A stretch of DNA of 64,000 bases from JAAYVZ01 sp035384965. GTDB taxonomy: Bacteria; Acidobacteriota; Thermoanaerobaculia; Thermoanaerobaculales; Thermoanaerobaculaceae. Positions 9,285 to 17,202 of the stretch are shown piece by piece. Below the pieces are notes generated by a model. The model searched no databases, was not told the origin of the DNA, and worked only from the letters and a program-made list of their open reading frames with translations. The stretch spans positions 1 through 64,000 of the forward strand of contig DAOOJE010000003.1 in assembly GCA_035384965.1 (NCBI GenBank), read 5' to 3'. The number at the start of each line of letters is the position of its first letter. Positions within the stretch are counted from its first letter, which is position 1. Position numbers and translations under genes: made by a program.

Positions 9285-9794
9285 GTGGATGTCGAGGTAG
9301 TGGTGGTGCCGCAGTGCGTGACGCCGATCGCCCTGGCGGCGGTGGTCGAGGAGGAGGACACCTACCTCGTGCTCTCGGCCGAGCCGCGCGTGCGCGAGAC
9401 CGGGGAATCGCTCGGCAGCGCGCTGGCGGCCGTGCGGCGAGCCCACCCTCTGCCGCCGGGCAGCGTCGCGATGCGGCGCGGCAAGCCGGTGCGCCTGCTC
9501 GCCGTCGTCCACGACCTCTCTTGCACTCCGTCCTGGCGCGAGGCCTGGATCGCCGCAGCACTCGGGGGGTGCCTGCGCATCGCCCGCCGCCTGAGGCTCG
9601 GCTCGCTCTCGCTGCCGCTGCTCGGCGCCGTGCACGGCCGCTTCGACCCCGAGCGCTTCGTCTCGCTGCTGCGCGATGCCCTCGCAGCGGCCGAGCCCTC
9701 GGCGCTCGAACGCCTCTGGCTGCGCGCGCCCGACGAGCAGGTCTCGCCGATCGGCGACCTCGTGCGCGCGCTGTTCCCGCCTGCGCTACCCTGA
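9285..9794 (+). CDS. Small hypothetical protein, weakly macro-domain-like
   Basis: 169 aa, soluble. The second half (LPPGSVAMRRGKPVRLLAVVHDL ... ALGGCLRIARRLRLGSLSLPLLGAVHGRF) follows the order of the later macro-domain elements: a GE/GS-T-like turn, a VIH-like strand, a helix, then the SIALPxLGxG-like strand-turn. The first half lacks the usual NAAN motif, so ADP-ribose binding is not supported. The GTG start at 9285 lies only 6 nt after a CATACT -10-like hexamer; a GGAGG ends 1 nt before the start, too close to act normally. The gene is followed 15 bp later by the lyase gene, probably in the same transcript. Confidence 0.55.
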   Translation: MDVEVVVVPQCVTPIALAAVVEEEDTYLVLSAEPRVRETGESLGSALAAVRRAHPLPPGSVAMRRGKPVRLLAVVHDLSCTPSWREAWIAAALGGCLRIARRLRLGSLSLPLLGAVHGRFDPERFVSLLRDALAAAEPSALERLWLRAPDEQVSPIGDLVRALFPPALP

Positions 9795-9809
9795 CGCGCG
9801 GAGGCCGGC

Positions 9810-11204
9810 GTGGAGATTCCCTTCGAGCCTTACCGCAGCCGCGTCGTCGAGCGCATCCGCATGAGCACCCCCGAGGAGCGCGAGCGCCACATCCGCGAGG
9901 CCGGGTACAACCCGTTCCTGTTGCGCGCCGACCAGGTCCTCATCGATCTCGTCACCGACTCCGGCGTGTCGGCGCTGTCGGTCGAGCAGTGGGCGGCAAT
10001 GCACGGCTCCGACGAGTCGTTTTCGGGCTCGCGGAGCTTTTTCCGATTGCAGGAGGCGGCGCGCGCCCTGTTTGGTCACCGCCATGTCCTGGTGTGCCAC
10101 CAGGGGCGCGCCGGCGAGCACCTCATCGCCCGCGCCGTGGTGCGGTCGGGCGATGTGATCCTCGCCAACACGCTCTTTTCGACCACGCGGGAGAACCTGA
10201 CCGAGGCCGGCGCCACCTGCCTCGACCTGCCGATCCCCGAGGCGCTCGACCCGCAAAGCACCCACCCGTTCAAGGGCGACGTGGACCTGGCGCGACTCGA
10301 GGCCGAGTTGGCCCGCGCCGGCCGCGAGCGGGCGCGCATGGCGATCCTCACCGTCACCGAGAACTCCCGCGGCGGCCAGCCGGTGAGCCTCGGCAACCTC
10401 CGCGACGCCTCGGCGATCTGCCGTCGCCACGGCGTGCCGCTGTGGCTCGACGCCGCGCGCTTCGCCGAGAACGCGTACCTCGTCAAGCTGCGCGAGGCGG
10501 GGCAGGGGCAGCGCACACCGCGCGAGATCGCCCGCGAGATGTTCTCGCTGGTTGACGGAGTGTTCATGAGTGCCAAGAAGGATGCGCTCTCCAACAATGG
10601 CGGTCTCATCTCGTGCAACGACGAGGCGTGGTTCCAGGCGATCCGCGAGCGCTTGCTCGTCAGCGAGGGCATCCCCACGGCCGGCGGCATGGCCGGGCGC
10701 GACCTCGAGTGCCTGGCCACCGGTCTAGAGGAGATGCTCGACGAGGACCACCTCGCCTACCGCGTCGCCACCACGGCGCGCCTCGGCGAGCAGCTCGCCG
10801 CCGGCGGCGTGCCGGTCGTGTCGCCGTTCGGCGCCCACGCCGTCTACGTGGACGGGCGCGCCTGCTGCCCGCACCTGCCCGACGAGCAGCTCCCCGCCTG
10901 GTCGCTCTCCGTTGCGTACTACTTGCACGCCGGCGTGCGCGCCTGGGAGACCGGAAACGTGATGCACGGCCGCCTCGACGCCGAGACCGGCAAGTGGCGC
11001 TGGCCCGACCTCGACCTCATGCGCCTCGCGATCCCACGCCGCGTCTACTCCCGCGCCCAGCTCGACTTCGCCGCCGGCGCGCTCGTCGAACTGTACGCGC
11101 AGCGCCACACCATCCGCGGCCTGCGCTTCACCTACCGCCCGTCGACGCTCCCCCAGTTCGTCGCGAGATTCGAGATGGTCACCCCCACCCACCCGCCCGG
11201 ATGA
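9810..11204 (+). CDS. Tryptophanase/tyrosine phenol-lyase family beta-eliminating lyase, substrate uncertain
   Basis: 464 aa, PLP-dependent fold type I. Scaffold residues line up with tyrosine phenol-lyase (TPL) numbering: PLP lysine K257 in MSAKKD, D214 and R217 in LWLDAAR, H343, and a carboxylate-binding Arg near 405. The substrate-specificity positions do not fit either known enzyme: TPL Y71 is F, TPL T124 (Asp in tryptophanase) is S, TPL R381 (Ile in tryptophanase) is T, and the C-terminal His of tryptophanase is Q. Such enzymes cleave an amino acid to pyruvate, ammonia and a leaving group; here the leaving group is unknown. GTG start with GGAGG 5 nt upstream. Confidence 0.85.
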   Translation: MEIPFEPYRSRVVERIRMSTPEERERHIREAGYNPFLLRADQVLIDLVTDSGVSALSVEQWAAMHGSDESFSGSRSFFRLQEAARALFGHRHVLVCHQGRAGEHLIARAVVRSGDVILANTLFSTTRENLTEAGATCLDLPIPEALDPQSTHPFKGDVDLARLEAELARAGRERARMAILTVTENSRGGQPVSLGNLRDASAICRRHGVPLWLDAARFAENAYLVKLREAGQGQRTPREIAREMFSLVDGVFMSAKKDALSNNGGLISCNDEAWFQAIRERLLVSEGIPTAGGMAGRDLECLATGLEEMLDEDHLAYRVATTARLGEQLAAGGVPVVSPFGAHAVYVDGRACCPHLPDEQLPAWSLSVAYYLHAGVRAWETGNVMHGRLDAETGKWRWPDLDLMRLAIPRRVYSRAQLDFAAGALVELYAQRHTIRGLRFTYRPSTLPQFVARFEMVTPTHPPG

Positions 11205-11219
11205 GGGTCGGGAGCCGAA

Positions 11220-11248
11220 GGTCGAAGGCGGGGGGCCGGTCTTCGACC
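11220..11248. terminator. Hairpin between convergent genes
   Basis: GGTCGAAG (11220-11227) pairs perfectly with CTTCGACC (11241-11248) around a 13-nt G-rich loop, between the lyase gene and the convergent cytochrome gene. A similar unit (GTCGAAGG ... CCTCGACC followed by an AC-rich CAAAAACACACAAACCAG tail) lies at about 9176-9235 after the nhaC-like gene, suggesting a recurrent intergenic sequence. Confidence 0.5.
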
Positions 11249-11303
11249 ACCAACCACAAACCACTGACCAACAACCGGTCCCGAGGGCGTGGTGGTCGTC
11301 CGA

Positions 11304-12092
11304 TCAGGTCCCGGTGTGTCCCGCCGCCTTGAGCTGGGCCGGCGTGTGACAGGTGGCGCAGCGCATGCGGCCGCTGGCGTCGCACACGACCCCGCGCGTG
11401 CCGTGGCAGCTCAGGCAAGCGGCCGTGGCCTCCTCCGGCGCAGCCGCCGACGCCCCGCCAGCTTGCGCATTGAGCAAGAGCACGGTCTTGCGAGCCACCG
11501 AGGCGACCAGCGCCCCGCAGCGCTCGGCCCGCTCCGGCGAGGCCATCTTCTTGCCGGAGGCGTTGGCCCACCGCGTCAGCGAGACGTGGCACAGCACCGA
11601 TCTGGCCACCGAGCGCTCGACCGGGAACCGGGCGCCGGCCGGCACGAAGTCCGGCAGCGCCTCACGCTCGTACCACGCGTACAGCTCCGAGATGAGCGGC
11701 TGCGGGCGGGCGGACAGCAGCGCCAGCGCCGCGGCGGCGCCGTTGAGCGTCCCGCACAGGCTCCCCCACCCGACGACACCCCCCGCGCCGTACGCGAACA
11801 TGGCGAACGGGAAAGCCGTGTACGGCGCTCCGAGCTGCCGTGCCACGGCGCCGGCGATCGACTCGAAGACGCCGTACATGCAGCCCCCCTGCCTGTCGGC
11901 CGCGAACGCCGCGTTGGCGATGGCGTCGGCGTCGAGAGGCCGGTACGGCCACGGCAGCCGCGCCAGGGCGCTCGCCGCCGGGGCGCTCGCGGCCTGCGCC
12001 GCGGCGTGGCCGGCCGACCCCAGCGCCGCCAGCCCGAGCGCCCCCGCCATTGCGCCCAACAACCCCCTGCGATCGGTCTTCATGCGGTCCAT
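11304..12092 (-). CDS. Tat-exported split-Soret-like c-type cytochrome (C_GCAxxG_C_C type)
   Basis: 262 aa. The N-terminus has a twin-arginine signal (TDRRGLLG plus hydrophobic AMAGALGLAAL). The middle carries QGGCMYGVFESIAG and GWGSLCGTLNGAA, the Cys-GCAxxG-Cys-type redox scaffold. The C-terminus has two heme c attachment motifs, CLSCH and CATCH, and one more nearby Cys. It is expected to be a periplasmic diheme electron-transfer protein; the partner is not identifiable. ATG 12092 is preferred over 12119 because AAGGAG lies 6 nt upstream. A candidate TATGAT -10 is at 12115-12120 (minus). The 175 bp upstream of the gene hold nothing else recognisable. Confidence 0.75.
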   Translation of the reverse strand: MDRMKTDRRGLLGAMAGALGLAALGSAGHAAAQAASAPAASALARLPWPYRPLDADAIANAAFAADRQGGCMYGVFESIAGAVARQLGAPYTAFPFAMFAYGAGGVVGWGSLCGTLNGAAAALALLSARPQPLISELYAWYEREALPDFVPAGARFPVERSVARSVLCHVSLTRWANASGKKMASPERAERCGALVASVARKTVLLLNAQAGGASAAAPEEATAACLSCHGTRGVVCDASGRMRCATCHTPAQLKAAGHTGT

Positions 12093-12267
12093 CGTTCGCT
12101 CCTTGTCGCCACCGATCATATCGCTAGCGATCGTCGCGAAGCGTCAAGGGATCACGCCGATCAGACGACGACCGAGAAGTTGTGCGTGGGCTCGACGCTC
12201 GTGGGGGGCGGCTCCGCGTGCCACCACCGCTCGCCGGCTCCCACGCGCCCCCGATCCGCGCTGACGG

Positions 12268-13626
12268 TCAGGCCCTCCGCTGCCCTGCCGGCAACGCCGC
12301 GAGGCGCGCGAGTGCCTCGGCGAGGCTGGCCCGGTCAGTGGCGGCGCCGAGCGAGATGCGCACCCCGTCCTCGCAGGCGCGGCCGACCGCGAAGACGGCC
12401 GAGGGCACCACCACGACGCCCGCAGCCAGGGCTTGCTTCGCGAACGCGGCTGACCGGCCGGGCGGCAGGGTGAGCCAGACGTGCGGGCAGTGCGGCTCGC
12501 CGCGCCAGGCGTGCCCCTCGAGCTGGCGAGCGCACAGGCGGTGGCGCGCGGCGAGCTCGCGGCGCTGGGCGAGCAGGCGGCGCCAGGCGGTGCCGTCGCC
12601 CAGCCAGCGAGTGGCGAGCGCGGCCGAGATCGGCGAGACGTACCACGAGGTGTGGTGGGAGGCGTCGCGCAGGCGCTCGCGCAGCCGCGGCGGCACGACG
12701 AGGTAACCGATGCGCAGCCCTGGCGCCACGGTCTTGGACAGCCCGGTGAGGTACAGCACGCGCTCGGGGGCGAGCGCGGCGAGCGGCGGTGGCGCCTGTG
12801 CGGGCAGCAGGCCGTAGACGTCCTCCTCGACGATCACGACGTCGTGCCGCCGCGCGATCTCCACGAGCCGCTGCCGGCGCTCGAGGCCCATCGTCGCGGT
12901 GGTCGGATTGTGCAGCGTCGGCGACAGCACCGCCAGGCGCACCCCCGCCCGGCAGGCGGCCTCGAACGCCCCAGGGGTGACGCCCTCGGCATCCATGGCC
13001 ATCGGGTGCAACCTCCGCCGCCAGCGCCGGGCAGCGGCCTTGAGCCCGGGGTACACGAGCGGCTCGCAGCCGATCTCCTCGAGTTCCTGGAAGGCGCCGA
13101 GCGCCGAGTCCATGGCGTGCTGCGCCCCGGCGCACACCACGATCGCGTCGGGCTCGGCGCTCACCCCGCGCCGGCCGAGCCAGGCTGCGGCGGCGCGGGC
13201 GTGCTGGAGCGCGTCGGCCGTCGTCGGGTAGTGGAGGAGCCGTGCGGCCTCGCGCTCGTCGAGGTCCCCGAGCGCACCTGCGAGGTCGGGGTCGTACAGC
13301 ATGGCCGGGGGCGTGTTGGGCGAGAGGTCGATGACCCCACCTTCCGGACGCTGCTCGAGGGCAAACAGCGCCGCCTCGGAGGCGACGCCGAGCACGAAGG
13401 TGCCGCGTCCCACCTCCCCGCCCACCAGCCGGCGCCGCGCCGCCTCGCGGTACGCGCGGGTCACGGTGCTGACGTTGACGCCGAGCAGGTCGGCGAGCAG
13501 GCGGTGCGTCGGGAGCAGGTCGCCGGGTCGCAGCCGCCCCTGTCGGATGGCGTCGGCGATGGCGTCGGCGATCGCGAGGTACGCGGGCCGCTTCGAGTCG
13601 GCGATGTCGGGAAGCCAGATTGTCAT
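12268..13626 (-). CDS. MocR-type GntR/aminotransferase transcriptional regulator
   Basis: About 452 aa. Residues ~15-85 form a GntR winged helix (IADAIADAIRQGRLRPGDLLPTHRLLAD...VNVSTVTRAYREA), joined to a fold type I aminotransferase-like domain with the PLP lysine in LTGLSKTVAPGLRIGYLV and the NPTT motif. MocR proteins sense PLP or an amino-compound aldimine and bind direct DNA repeats. The start is ATG 13626 or the in-frame GTG at 13632. It diverges from the dsrC operon, and an exact direct repeat spans its start, so it probably regulates itself and possibly the operon. Confidence 0.9.
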   Translation of the reverse strand: MTIWLPDIADSKRPAYLAIADAIADAIRQGRLRPGDLLPTHRLLADLLGVNVSTVTRAYREAARRRLVGGEVGRGTFVLGVASEAALFALEQRPEGGVIDLSPNTPPAMLYDPDLAGALGDLDEREAARLLHYPTTADALQHARAAAAWLGRRGVSAEPDAIVVCAGAQHAMDSALGAFQELEEIGCEPLVYPGLKAAARRWRRRLHPMAMDAEGVTPGAFEAACRAGVRLAVLSPTLHNPTTATMGLERRQRLVEIARRHDVVIVEEDVYGLLPAQAPPPLAALAPERVLYLTGLSKTVAPGLRIGYLVVPPRLRERLRDASHHTSWYVSPISAALATRWLGDGTAWRRLLAQRRELAARHRLCARQLEGHAWRGEPHCPHVWLTLPPGRSAAFAKQALAAGVVVVPSAVFAVGRACEDGVRISLGAATDRASLAEALARLAALPAGQRRA

Positions 13627-13654
13627 GCACACAATTCCCTAGATCATGCACACA
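13623..13654. promoter_or_regulatory. Direct-repeat operator candidate between mocR and dsrC
   Basis: TCATGCACACA occurs exactly at 13623-13633 and 13644-13654, a centre-to-centre distance of 21 bp (two helical turns). The proximal copy overlaps the regulator's start codon. MocR regulators such as GabR bind paired direct repeats, so this is the most likely operator in the 70-bp divergent region. Confidence 0.55.
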
Positions 13655-13702
13655 CACTACCACGCGAGGACGGCCGCGCGAAGCGGCGCTCCGGGAGGCG
13701 CC

Positions 13703-14023
13703 ATGGCGACCATCGATCTCGACGGCAGGCAGGTGGAGTTGAACCCCGAGGGCTTTCTCGTCGATCCCGGCGTGTGGAACGACGACCTCGCGCTGGCGCT
13801 GGCGCGCCACGAAGAGGGGCTGACCGAGCTTTCCGAGCAGCACTGGGCGGTCATTCGCTACATCCGCCAGTACTACCTCGAGAATCAGGCGGCACCGATG
13901 GTGCGGCTCATCTGCAAGACAACCGGGCTGCCGCTCAAGCGCATCTACGAGCTGTTCCCGAGCGGCCCGGCCAAGGGCGCCTGCAAACTCGCCGGTCTGC
14001 CCAAACCCGACGGCTGCGTGTGA
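13703..14023 (+). CDS. dsrC: DsrC sulfur-carrier protein
   Basis: 106 aa. The C-terminal arm ends GACKLAGLPKPDGCV: C94 and C105 are separated by exactly ten residues and C105 is penultimate. That is the two-cysteine arm that distinguishes true DsrC from single-cysteine TusE. DsrC carries sulfur as an intramolecular trisulfide or persulfide and is reduced by membrane Hdr-like proteins. ATG 13703 has GGGAGG upstream; translation from 13646 would add an unconserved tail. The stop overlaps the next gene's GTG (GTGA). It is the first gene of a five-gene operon; no dsrAB is present in the window. Confidence 0.93.
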   Translation: MATIDLDGRQVELNPEGFLVDPGVWNDDLALALARHEEGLTELSEQHWAVIRYIRQYYLENQAAPMVRLICKTTGLPLKRIYELFPSGPAKGACKLAGLPKPDGCV

Positions 14024-14661
14024 GCGCCGCCGTGCCCCAGCCGCTCCACCTCGCGGTGCTGGCCGCAGCGGCCTGGGCGGTCGGGGCGCTCGCCTTCGCC
14101 TGGAGGCGGGCGCGGAGCTTTGGCCGGCGGGTGTTGTTCGCCCCGCCGGCGGGCGACCCCGCGGCCGGCGTGCGGTACGCTTTCACGGCCGCACTCCTGC
14201 CACAGGCCAAGGAGAGCGTCCGGTTGCACCTGCCGTCCTACGCGGCCGGGGTGCTGTTCCACCTCGGTGCGTTCGCGGCGCTCGGCCGGCTGGCCGCGAC
14301 GATGGCCGGGCTCGAGCTGCCGCCAGGCCCGGCGTGGGCCGTCGCCAGCATCGCGCTGCTCGGCGCTGCGGCCGGCCTGGCGCTGCTCGCCAGGCGCGCG
14401 ATCACACCGCACCTGCGCGGCCTGTCCACGCTCGACGACTACCTGGCCAACGTGCTCACGACCTCGTTCGTGGGGCTGGGCGGCGCGGCCTTATTGCACC
14501 CTCCGCTCGAGCCGGCGTGGCTCGTGGCTGCGGTGCTGCTGCTCGTCTACGTGCCGGTCGGCAAGATCCGGCACTGTGTCTTCTTCTTCAGTGCGCGGGC
14601 GGCCATGGGCGCCTTCTTCGGGTATCGCGGCACGTTTCCATCGGCGCGGCAGGGGGGATGA
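14020..14661 (+). CDS. NarI/DsrM/TmcC-like membrane cytochrome b subunit
   Basis: 213 aa with about five to six membrane spans. Histidines placed at span edges (RLHLPSYAAGVLFHLG, ITPHLRGLSTLDDYL, GKIRHCVFFF) fit heme b ligation as in NarI and DsrM/TmcC subunits, which oxidise or reduce menaquinol. Length resembles NarI (~225 aa) rather than full-length DsrM. It is translationally coupled at both ends (GTGA with dsrC, ATGA with the Fe-S gene), which strongly supports a complex with the downstream HdrD-like protein. Which of DsrM or TmcC it is closer to cannot be decided by eye. Confidence 0.75.
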   Translation: MSAAVPQPLHLAVLAAAAWAVGALAFAWRRARSFGRRVLFAPPAGDPAAGVRYAFTAALLPQAKESVRLHLPSYAAGVLFHLGAFAALGRLAATMAGLELPPGPAWAVASIALLGAAAGLALLARRAITPHLRGLSTLDDYLANVLTTSFVGLGGAALLHPPLEPAWLVAAVLLLVYVPVGKIRHCVFFFSARAAMGAFFGYRGTFPSARQGG

Positions 14662-16016
14662 CCGTGGCGAGCATCGAGGAGCGGATCGAGACGCTCACCG
14701 AGGAGCAGCTCCGGCACGGCCTCGCGGTGTTCCGGGCCAAGCTGCGCGCCCCCGAGGCAGCGTACCTCAACGCCTGCGTGCACTGCGGACTGTGCGCCGA
14801 CAGCTGCCACTATTACCGCACCGAACCCGTGCTCGACAACGTCCCGGCGCACAAGCTCGACCACGTGGCCGCCGCCTTCAAGCGCCACTTCACGGCGGCC
14901 GGACGCCTCGCGCCGGGGCTCGTCGGGGCGCGTCCGTTCGACCGCACCATGGTGCGGGCGTGGCTCGACGCGGTGTTCGGGCGCTGCACGCTGTGCGGGC
15001 GCTGCGCGCTCAACTGCACGATCGGCATCGGCCTGCCGCGCGTGTTTCGCGCCGCCCGCGCGGCGCTCGCGGCCATGGACCTGGTGCCCGACGACCTCCA
15101 GGCCACGGTCGACAACAGCCTCGAGCACGGCAACAACATGGCGATCACCCGCAAGGAGTGGGTGGAGACTGTGCAGTGGCTCGAGGAGGAGCTGCAAATG
15201 GAGACGGGCGACCCCGGGGCCCGCCTCCCTCTCGACAAGCACGGCGCGAAGATCCTGTTCACCGTCAACCCCCGCGAACCCAAGTTCTTCCCCCTCAGCT
15301 TGCTGGCCTCGGCCAAGGTGTTCTGGGCGGCGGGCGAGGACTGGACTCTGGCCTCCGACCCCGGCTGGGACCTCACCAACTACGGGCTGTTCAACTGCAA
15401 CGACGAGCAGGCCGGCCGCATCACCCGGAACCTCGTCGACGCGATGGAGCGGCTGGGGTGCCAGACGCTGGTCATCGGGGAGTGCGGCCACGGCTTCGGC
15501 GCCGCCCGCTGGGAAGGCCCGGAGTGGCTGCAGACGCGGTACCCGTTCGAGCTGCGAAGCGTCCTCGAGCTGCTGGAGGAGTACATCGAGAGCGGCCGGA
15601 TCACGGTCGACCCCTCGCGCAACCCCCAACTCGTGACGCTCCACGACCCGTGCAACCTCGTGCGGCATGGGGGTGTCTCCGAGCCGCAGCGGCGGGTGTT
15701 GCGCCGCTGCGTGGCGCACTTCGTCGAGATGACCCCGTCGCGGGAGCACAACTTTTGCTGCGGAGGCGGCGGCGGGCAGCTCGCGATGGCCCAGTACAAG
15801 GATCGCCGCATCCGGGCCGGCGGGATGAAGGCGCAGCAGATCCGTGCCACCGGCGCCGAGATCGTCGTCGCGCCGTGCCACAACTGCATCGACCAGCTCA
15901 TGGAGCTCAACAAGGAGTACGGGCTCGGCATCCAGATCAGGACCGTGGCCGAGATGGTGGCCGCGGCGCTGGTCACGGTCGGCGAGCCGGCCGCCGAAGG
16001 GAAGGCAACCCCATGA
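14658..16016 (+). CDS. HdrD/DsrK/TmcB-like iron-sulfur protein with CCG domain
   Basis: 452 aa, cytoplasmic. Two [4Fe-4S] ferredoxin motifs are complete: C40-C43-C46-C50 and C110-C113-C116-C120. The C-terminal CCG domain has the five-cysteine pattern of the special catalytic [4Fe-4S] cluster: C332, C367-C368, C407 and C410. In DsrK/TmcB/HdrD this site reduces a disulfide or trisulfide using electrons from the cytochrome b partner. With dsrC two genes upstream, the DsrC arm is the natural substrate. It starts within the stop of the cytochrome gene (ATGA) and ends in the start of the desulfurase gene (ATGA). Confidence 0.9.
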   Translation: MTVASIEERIETLTEEQLRHGLAVFRAKLRAPEAAYLNACVHCGLCADSCHYYRTEPVLDNVPAHKLDHVAAAFKRHFTAAGRLAPGLVGARPFDRTMVRAWLDAVFGRCTLCGRCALNCTIGIGLPRVFRAARAALAAMDLVPDDLQATVDNSLEHGNNMAITRKEWVETVQWLEEELQMETGDPGARLPLDKHGAKILFTVNPREPKFFPLSLLASAKVFWAAGEDWTLASDPGWDLTNYGLFNCNDEQAGRITRNLVDAMERLGCQTLVIGECGHGFGAARWEGPEWLQTRYPFELRSVLELLEEYIESGRITVDPSRNPQLVTLHDPCNLVRHGGVSEPQRRVLRRCVAHFVEMTPSREHNFCCGGGGGQLAMAQYKDRRIRAGGMKAQQIRATGAEIVVAPCHNCIDQLMELNKEYGLGIQIRTVAEMVAAALVTVGEPAAEGKATP

Positions 16017-17188
16017 ACAACCTCATCTACCTCGACAACGGCGCGACCTCTTTCCCCAAGCCGGAAGTGGTGTACACGACGATGGACACCTTTTACCGGC
16101 AGTACGGGGTCAACCCGGGCCGCAGCGGGTTCGACCTTTGCCTCGAGGCCGGAGCGCAGGTCGACCGAACCCGCAAGCTGCTGCGCGACTTCTTCGGCGG
16201 CACCGACCCCAACCGGCTGGTCTTCTCGTACAACTCCACCGACGCACTCAACCTCGCGATCTTTGGGCTGGTCCGGCCCGGCGACCACGTCGTCACGACT
16301 CACCTCGAGCACAACGCGACGCTGCGCCCGCTGTGGATGCTCGAGCACGAGGCCGGCGTCAAGGTGAACTGGGTGGACTTCGACGCCCAGGGGTGGGTCG
16401 ACCCGCAGGCGATCATCGACCGCATCACGCCAGCCACCAGGGCCGTGGTCATGAACCACGGCTCGAACGTCATCGGCACCGTGCAAGACGTGGCGCCGAT
16501 CGGCCGGGTCTGCCGCGAGCGCGGGGTCCACCTCATCCTGGACGCCAGCCAGACGGCCGGGGTCGTCCCGGTCGACCTCGACACGCTCGGCGCCGACGTC
16601 ATTTGCTTCACCGGCCACAAGAGCCTCATGGGGCCGATGGGGATCGGGGGGATGTACGTGCGCGAAGGGGTCGAGATCCGCCACACCCGCGCCGGCGGCA
16701 CCGGGGTCAAGAGCGCGCAGCGCCACCACCTCGACGAGTACCCCTACCGCATGGAGTACGGCACCCCCAACCTCCCCGGCATCGCCGGACTGTTCGCCGG
16801 CGTGAGCTGGGTGCTCGAGCAGGGCATGGACAACCTCCACCGGCACGAGATGCGCCTGTGGACGAGGTTGCGCGACGGCCTGCGCGACATCCCGGGCGCG
16901 ATCCTGTACTGCGCCGACGACGTGCCGGGCAAGGGCCGCATCAGCGTGCTGTCGTTCAATATCGAAGGACTGGAAGCCGCCGACACCGGGACGATGCTCG
17001 ACGTCGACCACAACATCGCCTGCCGCACCGGGCTGCACTGCACGCCGATGGTCCACGAGCACCTCGGCACCGACCGGATCCACGGCGCGGTGCGGTTCGG
17101 CATCGGCCCGTTCAACACCGAGGCTCACATCGACGCGGCAATTGCCGCCGTGGCCGAGATCGCCTCGCTGCGCGCCCGGCGGGCCTGA
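16013..17188 (+). CDS. Cysteine desulfurase family aminotransferase class V
   Basis: 391 aa, PLP-dependent. Visible residues: PLP-stacking/pyridine-binding D177 and Q180 in DASQTAG, Schiff-base K203 in TGHKS, and the sulfur-accepting C343 in RTGLHCTP, typical of SufS/Csd-like group II desulfurases with an immobile Cys loop. It begins YLDNGATSFPKP, as in the family often annotated only as cysteine desulfurase family protein. It converts cysteine to alanine plus an enzyme persulfide. Its position in the dsrC operon (4-bp overlap upstream, 14 bp to the next gene) suggests that it feeds persulfide sulfur to DsrC or to the downstream rhodanese. Confidence 0.9.
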   Translation: MNNLIYLDNGATSFPKPEVVYTTMDTFYRQYGVNPGRSGFDLCLEAGAQVDRTRKLLRDFFGGTDPNRLVFSYNSTDALNLAIFGLVRPGDHVVTTHLEHNATLRPLWMLEHEAGVKVNWVDFDAQGWVDPQAIIDRITPATRAVVMNHGSNVIGTVQDVAPIGRVCRERGVHLILDASQTAGVVPVDLDTLGADVICFTGHKSLMGPMGIGGMYVREGVEIRHTRAGGTGVKSAQRHHLDEYPYRMEYGTPNLPGIAGLFAGVSWVLEQGMDNLHRHEMRLWTRLRDGLRDIPGAILYCADDVPGKGRISVLSFNIEGLEAADTGTMLDVDHNIACRTGLHCTPMVHEHLGTDRIHGAVRFGIGPFNTEAHIDAAIAAVAEIASLRARRA

Positions 17189-17202
17189 CCCCAGGAGCGC
17201 AA

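Noticed and set aside
9810..11204. Calling the lyase tnaA or tpl
   Set aside because: Substrate-determining residues of both enzymes are missing (F71, S124, T381, Q near the C-terminus), so neither name is supported.
13703..14023. Calling the DsrC gene tusE
   Set aside because: TusE has only the penultimate cysteine; here both arm cysteines (C94, C105) are present with the X10 spacing.
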